Shown here: positions 45,551 to 54,809 of the stretch, in pieces | Layout: every line of letters begins with the position of its first letter | Numbering within the stretch: the first letter of the stretch is position 1 | Assembly: GCA_900457075.1 (NCBI GenBank) | Contig: UGYN01000002.1 | Location: 5,270,001 to 5,334,000, forward strand | Source: Serratia quinivorans | GTDB taxonomy: Bacteria; Pseudomonadota; Gammaproteobacteria; Enterobacterales; Enterobacteriaceae | Direction: 5' to 3' | DNA length: 64,000 bases | Program-made: the position numbers and the translations under genes | Notes under the pieces: generated by a model | Databases searched by the model: none | Told to the model about the DNA's origin: nothing | The model's input: only the letters and a program-made list of their open reading frames with translations

Positions 45551-47467
45551 ATGGCCGAACGCAATACGATATTACCAGCGGCATGGAACGCCCTGGTAAG
45601 CGCCCTGTGTCAGGAGGCGCCCTATTTACGCCGCTCACTGGTGCCCGAAATCACCCGTTTTAGCCAGGCACGCCAGGCTTCAGGCTGCTTGTCCGCGGCC
45701 TTTAACACCAGCCTGTTAGGGTATAACGGCTGTCCACTGGAGTTCACCGTTTCATCGTCAAAACCGCAGGCACTTTCCTGCACGCTGGACCCTTTTTTGC
45801 CACGCTATGCCGAAAATCGTGGGATTGAGGCTTTTTATCGGCACTACCAACAGATCACGGATTCACCCGCGCAGGACGATGCAGAGGCCTGTTTGGCCAG
45901 CGTCAGCCAGATGCAGCGCCAGGCGGTCCACCCCCTGCGGTTTGGCTCTTGGCTGGGACGCAAATATAGCCCGGAGACGGTTAAAACCAAGGTCTACTCC
46001 GAGGTACCGCCCGACGGTGCGGTGGAGGTGGTCTGGCCTGATTACCCTGCCGCGGCCTGCCAGCAGGCCGGTTTGTCACTACTGATGCTGGGTTATTACC
46101 CACAACAGGTCGACTCGCCGCGTGAATATTACTTTCAGTGGCACAGTGCGCTAATCACTGAGGTTGATATTGCGGCAGTCATGGCCTTTTTTGACTGTGA
46201 AGGGCTATTTCCGGCGTTGGCACCCCTGCTGGAGCGCGCCCGGCAACAAACTCTGAGTCGCGAAGGTTTTCCACCCACCACCTACGGTTTTAGCCTGGTC
46301 TATGGCCCCGGAGGTGAACTGGAAAGCTTCACGCTGTTTTCCATGGCGGCCAGTTTCTTTGGTGATAACCTGCGGGTGTTCCCCGCGGTACAAGCCTTGT
46401 TGACGCAAAGTGGCCAAGCCATGCCCTTGTTGCAAGGCGTCATGACCGCGCAGGTTCCCCTGCAATTCAACGTGGTGGGTTTTTCGGTGGATATGCAGGG
46501 CCGTCATGCCATCAGCTGTACTTTCAGCCCGCAAAATACCCACTTCGAAGTGCAGCCGCAGCAACCGATTTCAACTGCCAGCAATAATAATGAGGGTGCC
46601 AGTTTAAGCGCATTACTGAGTCAACAGTGTGCCAGCGGCGCCTTTGCCGCCCATGTCAGAACCCCGGACGGACGCTGGCATCAGGATGAAAACGCCTTTG
46701 TTACCGCGCAGGTGCTACGCACCCTGGATCACACCCCGCAGACCGAGCCTTATATCGAGAAAGCGCTCGATTTTTTAATCGCCTGTGAAACCCGCCCGTG
46801 CCATTTCAGCTTTTGGCCGCGTACTGCCCATCCGCAATGGATGGCGAAACAGAGTATCTGCGCCGACATTGACGACACCGCGATTATCACCGAATTGCTG
46901 TACAAGTTTGGGCGCATTTCACTGTCACAGGTCGGGGAGACGATTTCGCACATGAACGGCTATCAGCTACGCCGGGTCGATCCCCGTCAGGCTGCCGAGC
47001 AGCACCAATGGGCGGAGTGCCAAAGTTTTCACACCTGGATGAAAGATGACAATGACATCCGCCAACTGGATTGCTGCGTGAACACCAACGCGCTGATCCT
47101 GCTCCACGCCCTGGTGAGCGGCAGCGACGCCGTATTACCGGCTTACCGACGCATTATTCAGATGCTGAATCAGGCGCTGCAGTGGAGTGACCACCGTTAC
47201 GATCGGCTCAGTTCGCTAACGCCCTATTACGCTCACCCCAACGAATGGCGCATTGCCCTGGAGTACGCCAGGCTGGCGGGGATCCCGCAACTCACGCCGC
47301 TGATTGACGCATTGGCCCACTGGCAGTGGCCCGCCGGCCAGTTGGAAAGCCCGCTGTACCGTCGGCACGACGGGCGCTTTCTCTGGACCTCCTCCTGCCT
47401 GAACCAATTCAGAACTCTGGCCCAAACCGAACCCACTGAGGATAGCCATGAATACCTTTCTCAATGA
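45551..47467 (+). CDS. Cluster protein F with DIDDTA motif, probable alpha/alpha-toroid (cyclase/prenyltransferase-like) domain
   Basis: 638 residues from ATG 45551; the frame is open further up but this start follows the E stop closely. The C-terminal half is helical and holds CADIDDTAIITELLYKFG near residue 440, a DxDD motif as in class II terpene cyclases, then HTWMKDDNDIRQLDCCVNTN with the pattern seen in prenyltransferase/squalene-oxidase-like toroids. The N-terminal half (GYNGCPLEFTVSSS, RKYSPETVKTKVYSEVP, GFSVDMQGRH) recalls ABBA-fold aromatic prenyltransferases, though weakly. It overlaps G by 20 bp. It could be an isoprenoid enzyme or only share the fold; a DxDD string alone is not proof. 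Confidence 0.6.
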   Translation: MAERNTILPAAWNALVSALCQEAPYLRRSLVPEITRFSQARQASGCLSAAFNTSLLGYNGCPLEFTVSSSKPQALSCTLDPFLPRYAENRGIEAFYRHYQQITDSPAQDDAEACLASVSQMQRQAVHPLRFGSWLGRKYSPETVKTKVYSEVPPDGAVEVVWPDYPAAACQQAGLSLLMLGYYPQQVDSPREYYFQWHSALITEVDIAAVMAFFDCEGLFPALAPLLERARQQTLSREGFPPTTYGFSLVYGPGGELESFTLFSMAASFFGDNLRVFPAVQALLTQSGQAMPLLQGVMTAQVPLQFNVVGFSVDMQGRHAISCTFSPQNTHFEVQPQQPISTASNNNEGASLSALLSQQCASGAFAAHVRTPDGRWHQDENAFVTAQVLRTLDHTPQTEPYIEKALDFLIACETRPCHFSFWPRTAHPQWMAKQSICADIDDTAIITELLYKFGRISLSQVGETISHMNGYQLRRVDPRQAAEQHQWAECQSFHTWMKDDNDIRQLDCCVNTNALILLHALVSGSDAVLPAYRRIIQMLNQALQWSDHRYDRLSSLTPYYAHPNEWRIALEYARLAGIPQLTPLIDALAHWQWPAGQLESPLYRRHDGRFLWTSSCLNQFRTLAQTEPTEDSHEYLSQ

Positions 47468-48869
47468 CCTGGTGACACTGAACCAAATTATTCTGCTCAA
47501 TGCCCGTGAGCAATTTCCTGACGTTGAGGGCAAACAGCTACGCTACCGGGCGGCAGCGCCAATGCGAGAGGATGACCTGACCGCGGAGGTCTGCACCGAA
47601 ATCGTTTCAGGGGAAACCCGCTACCAGATTGCCACCAGCACCGACGGCACCAGCTGGCGCATGCAACTGGACTTTGCCCTGAATCACTCTATCCCGCAGA
47701 TTCCCTATGTGGTGCTGAGCTACACCCGCTTTGGCAGCGTCGAAGAGATGATTTTTGACCAGGTATTGCTGACACCACAGGAAAATCGCTATCAGGCACA
47801 GCTGGATCTGTACAAGCTGGAGCAACGCGATGCCTTGCTGCAGGCCTTGTCGGATTACGATGCGCAAACCACGCTGGTGGTAGCAGTCAAAACCGAGCAC
47901 GGCCTCACCAACACCGTCACCGACCCAAAAGTATTCTACTTTGCCGAAAACTATTATCCGTATATTTATCAGGGCATTGTGCCGCCACCGCCGCGCCTGC
48001 AGCTGATCCTCACGCCATTGCAGTACCAGCAACTCTGGTATAACTACTATCAGGACTACGTGCGCAAGAATTACCTTTATTACCTGCCGGATACCTTCCT
48101 GCTGGGCACGGATACCGATGGCAAGCCAATGCTGTCGATATCCTTCTCCGCCGACGATCACGCTACCTCGTTGGGGGATATCAAAGTGACCTTTGACTAC
48201 TTCCTGTCGCCCAAGGTCAATCAGGGCCGCATTGCCGATGCCACGGCACAGTTTTCACAAATGCAGCCGGACGCCCGGCTGGCGCCCTTCGCCAATGCAG
48301 ACTCACTGGTGTTGCAGTTGGCGTTGCCCGAAGGCAAAACCGAGGAGAAAAATGCGCTGATCAACCTGCAAAGCGGCATTGTCGATTCATTCACGCTGCC
48401 CGCCCAGCAGTTCGCGTTGATCTGGGACGCGTTATTCGATCGTTCGCCGCAAAACCTGTTGCTGAAAGGCTATCTGGCGGTGCAGTTTATAGGTTTTAAC
48501 CCGGATAACCTGCCGGTGATACTGGCGCTGGATGCCAAATATCAGAGTAAGGTCCGTGACTTTATCAAACAGACGGCACCGGTCGACATCTACAAAACCA
48601 TTGAATTCAGAAGCGACAGCGGAGCTTACGATCCCTCTGGGCCGCGACCTATCAAACGCATTTTGGTGAATATCGATAACCAAACCGTTGAGTTGAACAG
48701 GGAGCACCCTAATCATGACGTCACGGTCAAGGTCTCGGCATTGGATCTGATCCTCAACCCGGATAAAAAGCTGATTTATCATTACGACCTGCAGGTTTTC
48801 TACGTCGATGGCGGCATGACGCCCTACTACGATAAAACCTCCAGCTTTGAGATCATTTACGTGCCGTGA
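47448..48869 (+). CDS. Cluster protein G, unknown function, beta-rich (473 aa)
   Basis: Last gene of the cluster, overlapping F. GAGGATAGCC before the ATG is a fair ribosome site. Around residue 205 it repeats the family opening (NYLYYLPDTFLLGTDTDGKP) after an extra 200-residue N-terminal beta domain (YRAAAPMREDDLTAEV, WRMQLDFALNHSIPQI). The second motif is LPAQQFALIWDALFD through FNPDNLPVILALDAKY. It lacks a signal peptide. It ends 7 bp before a convergent TetR-type regulator. Confidence 0.75.
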   Translation: MNTFLNDLVTLNQIILLNAREQFPDVEGKQLRYRAAAPMREDDLTAEVCTEIVSGETRYQIATSTDGTSWRMQLDFALNHSIPQIPYVVLSYTRFGSVEEMIFDQVLLTPQENRYQAQLDLYKLEQRDALLQALSDYDAQTTLVVAVKTEHGLTNTVTDPKVFYFAENYYPYIYQGIVPPPPRLQLILTPLQYQQLWYNYYQDYVRKNYLYYLPDTFLLGTDTDGKPMLSISFSADDHATSLGDIKVTFDYFLSPKVNQGRIADATAQFSQMQPDARLAPFANADSLVLQLALPEGKTEEKNALINLQSGIVDSFTLPAQQFALIWDALFDRSPQNLLLKGYLAVQFIGFNPDNLPVILALDAKYQSKVRDFIKQTAPVDIYKTIEFRSDSGAYDPSGPRPIKRILVNIDNQTVELNREHPNHDVTVKVSALDLILNPDKKLIYHYDLQVFYVDGGMTPYYDKTSSFEIIYVP

Positions 48870-48876
48870 AGAGCGC

Positions 48877-49494
48877 TCAGTCTGCTGTTGGCATCCACAG
48901 CAGACTGCGCAAAAACAACATAATCAACCGGCCCGAGGGATCAGCCCCCCCATGGGTACGTTGCAAAGCCAACCCGTGCGCCATCGCCATAAAAGCCGCC
49001 GCCAGCTCATGGGGTTCCGCGGGCGGCGTCTTACCCACCTGCTTAAACAGCGAGGCTATCACCACGCCGATTTTTGCCTGATGGGTATCCCAGACCTTTT
49101 GATACTCGATGGCGAAGGCCGGGCTGCGCTGCGCATGCAGTTGCAGCTCTATCGACAGCATGCACCAGTCCACCTCCAGATTCAGGGTCGCCGACCAGGC
49201 CTCCAGCGCCGCAACGACCTGCTCCGGACTGCCCATATCACTCTGGGTCAGGCGGGTGAGCTGTGCCGCCTCGGTTTCCATATGCCGCTGCAACAGTTGC
49301 AACAGCAGATCCTCCTTGGAGGCGAAATTGGAATAGAACGCCCCCTGTGAATAGCCAGCCTCGCTGGCAATATCACGGATCGAAGTGCCGCCATAACCGC
49401 CGACAATAAATAATTGGCGAGCGGTTTCGATCAGCCGTTCTCTGGTCTGATGTTGGCTCTCCTCACGGGTTAATCGTTTTTTTATCGTTTTCAT
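48877..49494 (-). CDS. TetR/AcrR family transcriptional regulator
   Basis: About 205 residues from ATG 49494 (MKTIKKRLTREESQHQ), preferred over an upstream codon because TetR members begin near this point. The N-terminal HTH is RERLIETARQLFIVGGYGGT through AGYSQGAFYSNFASKEDLL; the C-terminal ligand domain is variable. It is divergent from a nucleoside-sugar-type SDR gene at 49619 and probably represses it through repeats at 49541-49590. It is convergent with the large cluster, so control of that cluster is possible but not suggested by position. Confidence 0.92.
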   Translation of the reverse strand: MKTIKKRLTREESQHQTRERLIETARQLFIVGGYGGTSIRDIASEAGYSQGAFYSNFASKEDLLLQLLQRHMETEAAQLTRLTQSDMGSPEQVVAALEAWSATLNLEVDWCMLSIELQLHAQRSPAFAIEYQKVWDTHQAKIGVVIASLFKQVGKTPPAEPHELAAAFMAMAHGLALQRTHGGADPSGRLIMLFLRSLLWMPTAD

Positions 49495-49540
49495 CTGTAT
49501 CAACTTTACGCGGATTGTCACTACTCTATAAGCATTCAAG

Positions 49541-49590
49541 ATATCACTTGATATTTTAAACCTCTACCACTAGATTTGAATATCACTTGA
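49541..49590. promoter_or_regulatory. Candidate TetR-type operator, repeated ATATCACTTGA
   Basis: ATATCACTTGA occurs at 49541-49551 and again at 49580-49590, a spacing of 39 bp. The first copy is part of the small palindrome ATATCA-CT-TGATAT. A related TTCACTTAAGA follows near 49600. The position between the divergent regulator and SDR gene fits an operator. Confidence 0.5.
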
Positions 49591-49618
49591 ACTTTGAAAT
49601 TCACTTAAGATTTTAATC

Positions 49619-50638
49619 ATGATGAAAATAGAAACGGCATTTGTCACCGGCGCGACCGGTTTGCTCGGTAATAATCTGGTGCGTGAGTTGATCTCTCGGG
49701 GTGCCAGGGTCAAAGCTCTGGTTCGTTCCATGGAAAAAGGTCGCCAGCAGTTCGGGGAGATTGAAGGCGTTGAATTAATCGCAGGCGATATGACTGACGT
49801 CGCCACCTTCGCTGAACACCTGCAAGGCTGCGACATCTTGTTCCATACCGCGGCCTACTTCCGTGATAATTACAAGGGTGGTAGCCATTGGCCGAAGCTG
49901 AAAGCCATCAACGTCGAGGGTACCAGACATCTGCTGGAACAGGCTTACCATGCAGGGTTACGTCGTTTTATCCATACCTCATCTATCGCCGTGCTCAACG
50001 GCGAACCGGGCCAGTCGATCGACGAAACCTGTTTACGGCGGCCCGAAGACGCCGATGATTACTACCGCAGTAAAATACTGGCGGATGACGTGGTTTTGGA
50101 ATTCCTGCGGCAGCATCCAGAAATGAACGGCAGCCTGATCTTGCCGGGCTGGATGTGGGGGCCGGGCGATCTGGGCCCCACCTCTTCCGGTCAGTTGGCC
50201 AATGACGTGATGCAGGGGAAATTACCGGGACTGGTGACCGGCAGTTTTTCTGTGGTTGATGCACGAGATGTGGCACTGGCCATGATACTGGCGGCAGAGC
50301 GGGGCCAAGGAGGTGAACGTTATTTGGCCGCAGGACAACACATGACCATGCACCAGTTGGTCCCCATGCTGGGGGATATTGCCGGTGTCAAAACTCCCAC
50401 CCGCACGTTGCCACTGCCATTTCTCTACCTGTTGGCGACGCTACAGGAGGCCTACGCCCGCCTCAGTGGCAAACCGGTGTTGCTCAGCCTGGCCACGGTG
50501 CGTCTGATGGTAAAAGAGGCCAACCGTTCTCATTTCAATCACGCCAAAAGTGAACGTGACCTGGGGCTGACATTCCGACCACTGGAACAAACGCTTCAGG
50601 ATACCGTTGCCTGGCTGCGTAATAACAGGCCAACCTAA
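49619..50638 (+). CDS. NAD-dependent epimerase/dehydratase (extended SDR)
   Basis: A 339-residue extended short-chain dehydrogenase with the Rossmann motif TGATGLLGNNLV and the YxxxK active site in DYYRSKILADD. It resembles the DFR/HpnA-like branch of NAD(P)-dependent reductases. The substrate is unknown. It is divergent from a TetR-type gene, which suggests response to a small toxic or aromatic compound (inference). Confidence 0.88.
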   Translation: MMKIETAFVTGATGLLGNNLVRELISRGARVKALVRSMEKGRQQFGEIEGVELIAGDMTDVATFAEHLQGCDILFHTAAYFRDNYKGGSHWPKLKAINVEGTRHLLEQAYHAGLRRFIHTSSIAVLNGEPGQSIDETCLRRPEDADDYYRSKILADDVVLEFLRQHPEMNGSLILPGWMWGPGDLGPTSSGQLANDVMQGKLPGLVTGSFSVVDARDVALAMILAAERGQGGERYLAAGQHMTMHQLVPMLGDIAGVKTPTRTLPLPFLYLLATLQEAYARLSGKPVLLSLATVRLMVKEANRSHFNHAKSERDLGLTFRPLEQTLQDTVAWLRNNRPT

Positions 50639-50680
50639 TCCCCCGGGCAAGGGGAAACAGGGTTCCCCAGCCGTTGTCAG

Positions 50681-51775
50681 TTACGCCGTCTGCGACTCCA
50701 CATAGCCCAGGGCCGAGCGCAATGTGGTTTCGTTAAGCGCCAGCGGCAGCAGATGAATCGACTCTCCCGCTTGCAGGGTACGCTCAATCAACCGTTTGAT
50801 TTGCTCCTCATCGTGAATATCCACCTGCAAGGCAGCCAGACTCACCGGCAAATCCAGACGGTGATAAAGCGCTTTCAACTGCGCCACGGTTTCCGTCTGC
50901 CCCAACAACGCGCTTTGCACCAAAATGCCATACGCGACTTTGGTGCCATGCAGGAAGGCATCGGTCTGCGGCAATGCGGTCAGGCCGTTATGCACCGAAT
51001 GCGCCGCGGCGATGCGGGTATAACGATCGCCCAGCCCGCCCACCAAACCGCCGCCGGCAATAATCGCCTCCAGCACATTAAGGAAAGCCTGACTCGATTG
51101 CCCTTCTGCCTGGGCTTTTAGCGCCGCTTCGCTTTCGTTGAGCAATACATCGCGCAGCGTCAGCGCGGTATTAAGACCCAGTTGGACGGTGAGCGGCAAA
51201 CGTTCCGGTTGTGGACTGAGTACCACGGCTTCGTACCATTTCGCCAGGGTGTCGCCGATACCGGCCAGCAAATACTCTTTTGGCGCACGCAGGATAATTT
51301 CCGGCTCCACCAACACCAGATGATTGGCATCGTCGAAGATCTCATAGCGCAGGGCCTGCCCCTGATCGTTATACCAGACCGAAAGCGGCGTCCAGGCGGC
51401 ACAGGTCGCGGCAATGGTCGGGATCGCCACCAACGGCAATCCCAGCCGACGCGCCACCACCTTGGCGGTGTCCAGCACCGCACCGCCGCCAACGCCAATC
51501 ACTACCTGCCGGTCTGTTCCCGCCTGACGCACGATGTCTTGTACCGTGCTTTCACTGCAGTGGCTGTTAAACAACACCCGACGGGCATCTACGGCATCAA
51601 ACACCGCCGGCAGCCAGGGTTTGGCCGCGGCCAGCGCACGTTCGCCATACAACCACAGCGCGTTGTTCAGCTGTTGCGGGGAATAAAATTGCGTCAGTTG
51701 GTCAATGGCCCCGGGGTAAGCAAAATAGTTGGCGGGGCCGGCGACCACGCGAATGTGGCTATCACTCATGTTCAA
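50681..51775 (-). CDS. hcxA: Hydroxycarboxylate dehydrogenase HcxA (YbdH), iron-type alcohol dehydrogenase family
   Basis: A 364-residue protein matching E. coli YbdH/HcxA along its length: RVVAGPANYF near the start, VIGVGGGAVLDTAKVVARRL, the shared PTIAATCAAWTPLSVWYND block and the metal-site His residues in HSVHNGLTALPQTDAFLHGTK. E. coli HcxA reduces 2-oxobutyrate and related 2-oxo acids with NADPH. It is a single gene, convergent with the SDR gene. Confidence 0.93.
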   Translation of the reverse strand: MNMSDSHIRVVAGPANYFAYPGAIDQLTQFYSPQQLNNALWLYGERALAAAKPWLPAVFDAVDARRVLFNSHCSESTVQDIVRQAGTDRQVVIGVGGGAVLDTAKVVARRLGLPLVAIPTIAATCAAWTPLSVWYNDQGQALRYEIFDDANHLVLVEPEIILRAPKEYLLAGIGDTLAKWYEAVVLSPQPERLPLTVQLGLNTALTLRDVLLNESEAALKAQAEGQSSQAFLNVLEAIIAGGGLVGGLGDRYTRIAAAHSVHNGLTALPQTDAFLHGTKVAYGILVQSALLGQTETVAQLKALYHRLDLPVSLAALQVDIHDEEQIKRLIERTLQAGESIHLLPLALNETTLRSALGYVESQTA

Positions 51776-51992
51776 GTCCTTATTTTGTCTGATCTTGCCA
51801 TCATAAAGGCGAGTTTAGCGTTGCCTAATACTCTTTAGCATTAGCTTATGATTTTTCGTTCATTGTCATCCGTTCAGCCCGCGTGGAAACTGACGGCTTC
51901 AATTCATTCCTTGAATAAACAACCATCCCAATGGTGACGATGAATTGTCCTCCCGTTTTTTAATGATGCTTAACCATGCAGGGTAAAACTTA

Positions 51993-53066
51993 ATGAAACT
52001 GTTCAACACCTCATTACTGGCGTTAAGCCTGTTCGCCGTGTTTCCCGCGTTCTCCGCCTCAACAACCGCCCCCGTCCCGGCGGCGATCGCCAATCACTCG
52101 GGGCCAATCCGCATCGCGGTGATCCGCAATCTGGGTTCAGACGACAATACCACGCAGTTTGTCTCCGGGGCGGTGCAGGAAGGCCGCAAATTGGGTTTCC
52201 AGGTCAATACCTTCCTGACCAACGGTGACGACGCCAAGTTCCAGGATTTCGTTAATCAGGCGATCAGCCAGAAGTACGACGGCATTATTCTGTCCCAGGG
52301 GCGCGATCCCTATTCCACCGCCCTGCTGAAACGCATTGCCGACAGCGGCATTGCGGTTGCGGCCTTTGATACCGCAGTACAGGGCGAGATCCCAGGCGTT
52401 ACCGTCAGCCAACAGAATGATGCTTCGTTGACCGATCTTTCATTCGGCCAACTGGTGAAAGACTTCGACGGCAAAGCCAATATCGTCAAGCTATGGGTGG
52501 CGGGTTTTCCACCGATGGAGCGGCGTCAGGCGCAGTATCAGAAACTGCTGAAAGATCAGCCCGGCATCAAAGAGCTGGAGTCAATCGGCGCGGTATCCTC
52601 CGACGTACAAGGCGACACGGCCAACAAGATCGGCGCTATTCTGGCCAAATATCCAAAGGGTAAAATCGACGCTATCTGGGGAACCTGGGATGCCTTCAGC
52701 CAGGGGGCTTATAAAGCCCTGCAGGAAAATGGCCGCACCGAAATCAAACTCTACAGCATTGATATCTCTAACCAGGATTTGGCGCTAATGCGTGCCAAGG
52801 GCAGCGCCTGGAAACTCAGTGTGGCCGTAGATCCCAAGCTGATTGGCGCCGTTAACCTGCGTTTGGTCGCCAATAAGATTGCCGGTGAGAAAACCCCGGC
52901 AACCTATGAATTTAAAGCCGCCGCCATCCCGCAAGACCTGTTGCTCAGCCACCCGGAGGCCACCAATGTCGCTTCTTTGGTAAAAGTCATTCCTGGCTGG
53001 GGCAAATCGGACGATTTTATTGCGCCGTGGTTCGCCACGCTTGAAGCGCAACAGGCTAAAAAATAA
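51993..53066 (+). CDS. Periplasmic sugar-binding protein (type 1), orphan
   Basis: A 357-residue binding protein with a signal peptide (MKLFNTSLLALSLFAVFPAFS). Features are IRIAVIRNLGSDDNTTQF, YDGIILSQGRDPYSTALLK and AIWGTWDAFSQGAYKAL, typical of the ribose/galactose-type fold. No permease or ATPase follows; the next gene is an LVIVD-type protein with a 12-bp gap. It may deliver ligand to a transporter encoded elsewhere. Confidence 0.88.
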   Translation: MKLFNTSLLALSLFAVFPAFSASTTAPVPAAIANHSGPIRIAVIRNLGSDDNTTQFVSGAVQEGRKLGFQVNTFLTNGDDAKFQDFVNQAISQKYDGIILSQGRDPYSTALLKRIADSGIAVAAFDTAVQGEIPGVTVSQQNDASLTDLSFGQLVKDFDGKANIVKLWVAGFPPMERRQAQYQKLLKDQPGIKELESIGAVSSDVQGDTANKIGAILAKYPKGKIDAIWGTWDAFSQGAYKALQENGRTEIKLYSIDISNQDLALMRAKGSAWKLSVAVDPKLIGAVNLRLVANKIAGEKTPATYEFKAAAIPQDLLLSHPEATNVASLVKVIPGWGKSDDFIAPWFATLEAQQAKK

Positions 53067-53078
53067 GGAGCGATGATA

Positions 53079-54326
53079 ATGGCATCGCCAGCGCTTCCCC
53101 AACCCGAATACAGCCGCAACATGCGGCTGATCGGTCACAGCGATCAGGGCGGTAAGCCTGACGGTGTGCAGGTTATGGTTCACCGAGGCTATGCCTATGT
53201 CGGGCATATGGTTTCGCAGGGGTTTTCTATTATCGACGTGCGTGACGTGAAAAATCCGCGCGCTGCCGGTTTTTTCCCCGCGCCACCGGGCACCTGGAAC
53301 GTACATTTGCAGGCGCATGATGATTTGTTGCTGGTGATCAACGCCCGCGATCTGTTTGCCGACACCCGTTTTGCCGATGAGAAGGTCTACTACACCCGAG
53401 CCATCAGCCAGACGGTGTCAGGCAATGATGCCCGCGGCTGGAGCGCCGGGGTGCGCATTTTCGATATTTCAACGCCGGACCAGCCGCAAGAGATCGGTTT
53501 TTTGGCGCTGGAGGGGATCGGTGTCCACCGCATCTGGTATGTCGGTGGCCGCTGGGCCTATGTTTCCGCCCTGATTGACGGCTACAGCGATTACATTTTT
53601 CTGACCGTCGATTTGGCCGATCCACGTAACCCGCAGATCGCCGGACGCTGGTGGCTGCCAGGCATGCACAGCGCCGGGGGTGAAACGCCCAACTGGCCGG
53701 AAGGCAAACGCTACGCCCTGCACCATGCGATTATCAGCGGCGACACCGCCTATGCCAGTTGGCGTGACGGTGGGTTAACCCTGTTGGATATTAACGATCG
53801 CAGCCAACCGCAGTTAATTGCCCATCGCAACTGGAGTCCGCCGTTTGGCGGCGGCACCCACACCGCACTACCGCTGCCGGATCGGGATCTGCTGGTGGTG
53901 CTGGATGAGGCGGTACTCGACAATCAGCAGGACGGCGAAAAGCTGATTTGGCTGTTTGATATTCGCCAACCGGCCAACCCGGTGAGCATCGCCACTTTTC
54001 CGCAACCGGATGAACGCGACTATGTCAGTAAAGGCGCGCACTTCGGCCCGCATAATCTGCATGAGAATCGCCCCGGCAGCTTTGTCAGCTCAACGCTAAT
54101 TTTCGCCACCTACCAAAATGCCGGAGTCCGCGCCTACGACATCAGCAACCCGTATCAGCCAAAAGAAACCGGCGCGTTGGTGCCCGCTGCACCGGAAAGG
54201 ATGATGGATAAACGCCCTGACCGACCACGGGTGATCCAGTCCTGCGACGTGTTTGTCGACGCACAAGGGATTATCTACAGCACGGATTACAACGGCGGTT
54301 TGTCGATTATCGAATATTTGGGTTGA
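53079..54326 (+). CDS. LVIVD-repeat (beta-propeller) protein
   Basis: About 415 residues from ATG 53079, which has AAGGAG at proper distance; ATG 53073 is too close to it. Repeated units of the type GFSIIDVRDVKNPRAAGFF, VRIFDISTPDQPQEIGFL and VRAYDISNPYQPKETGAL show a LVIVD propeller. No signal peptide is seen. It is probably co-transcribed with the binding protein. Function in this family is not established; it could bind a ligand or be an enzyme such as a lactonase-like propeller, but I see no catalytic site. Confidence 0.82.
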   Translation: MASPALPQPEYSRNMRLIGHSDQGGKPDGVQVMVHRGYAYVGHMVSQGFSIIDVRDVKNPRAAGFFPAPPGTWNVHLQAHDDLLLVINARDLFADTRFADEKVYYTRAISQTVSGNDARGWSAGVRIFDISTPDQPQEIGFLALEGIGVHRIWYVGGRWAYVSALIDGYSDYIFLTVDLADPRNPQIAGRWWLPGMHSAGGETPNWPEGKRYALHHAIISGDTAYASWRDGGLTLLDINDRSQPQLIAHRNWSPPFGGGTHTALPLPDRDLLVVLDEAVLDNQQDGEKLIWLFDIRQPANPVSIATFPQPDERDYVSKGAHFGPHNLHENRPGSFVSSTLIFATYQNAGVRAYDISNPYQPKETGALVPAAPERMMDKRPDRPRVIQSCDVFVDAQGIIYSTDYNGGLSIIEYLG

Positions 54327-54407
54327 ATACTCAGCGTTGTAACGATCATTTTGCGCCGATTGGCATAAGATGATTGGACGTCAAACAGGATCAACATAAG
54401 GGGCAAC

Positions 54408-54809
54408 ATGTTTAGTCATATCACCGTAGGCGTCAGCGATCTGGATAAAGCCGCCACATTTTACGATGCCATTTTGTTGCCGCTAGGGTTAAAACAACGC
54501 CCGGTCACGCCAGATGGCGGCCCCGGCGCACGTTGCTGGGTGATGCCTGAACAGGCATTGCCGCGCTTTTATGCCTACCAGCCGTACAACCGACAGCCGG
54601 CCAGTGCCGGCAACGGTAGCATGGTGGCGTTTACCGCCCAAAATGAACAACAGGTGCGTGAAGCCTATTCCGCCGGCATCGCGGCGGGCGGAACTTCGGA
54701 AGGTGAAGCCGGCGAACGCGCTCATTACGGCAAAGGTTATTTTGGTGCCTACCTGCGTGATCCCGACGGCAACAAGATCCATATCGCCTACCGGGGTGAC
54801 CTGCTGTAA
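54408..54809 (+). CDS. VOC (glyoxalase/bleomycin resistance-type) family protein
   Basis: A 133-residue protein made of two paired beta-alpha-beta-beta-beta units: FSHITVGVSDLDKAATFYDA at the start and GYFGAYLRDPDGNKIHIAYR at the end carry the usual metal ligands (His and Glu equivalents partly replaced). It lies tail to tail with the MFS gene, overlapping by 22 bp. The function may be detoxification or binding of a small molecule. Confidence 0.9.
   Translation: MFSHITVGVSDLDKAATFYDAILLPLGLKQRPVTPDGGPGARCWVMPEQALPRFYAYQPYNRQPASAGNGSMVAFTAQNEQQVREAYSAGIAAGGTSEGEAGERAHYGKGYFGAYLRDPDGNKIHIAYRGDLL

Noticed and set aside
34371..48869. Phage tail, T6SS or Tc toxin identity for the large cluster
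   Set aside because: No sheath, baseplate, VgrG, PAAR, Rhs or Tc core motifs seen in any of the proteins.
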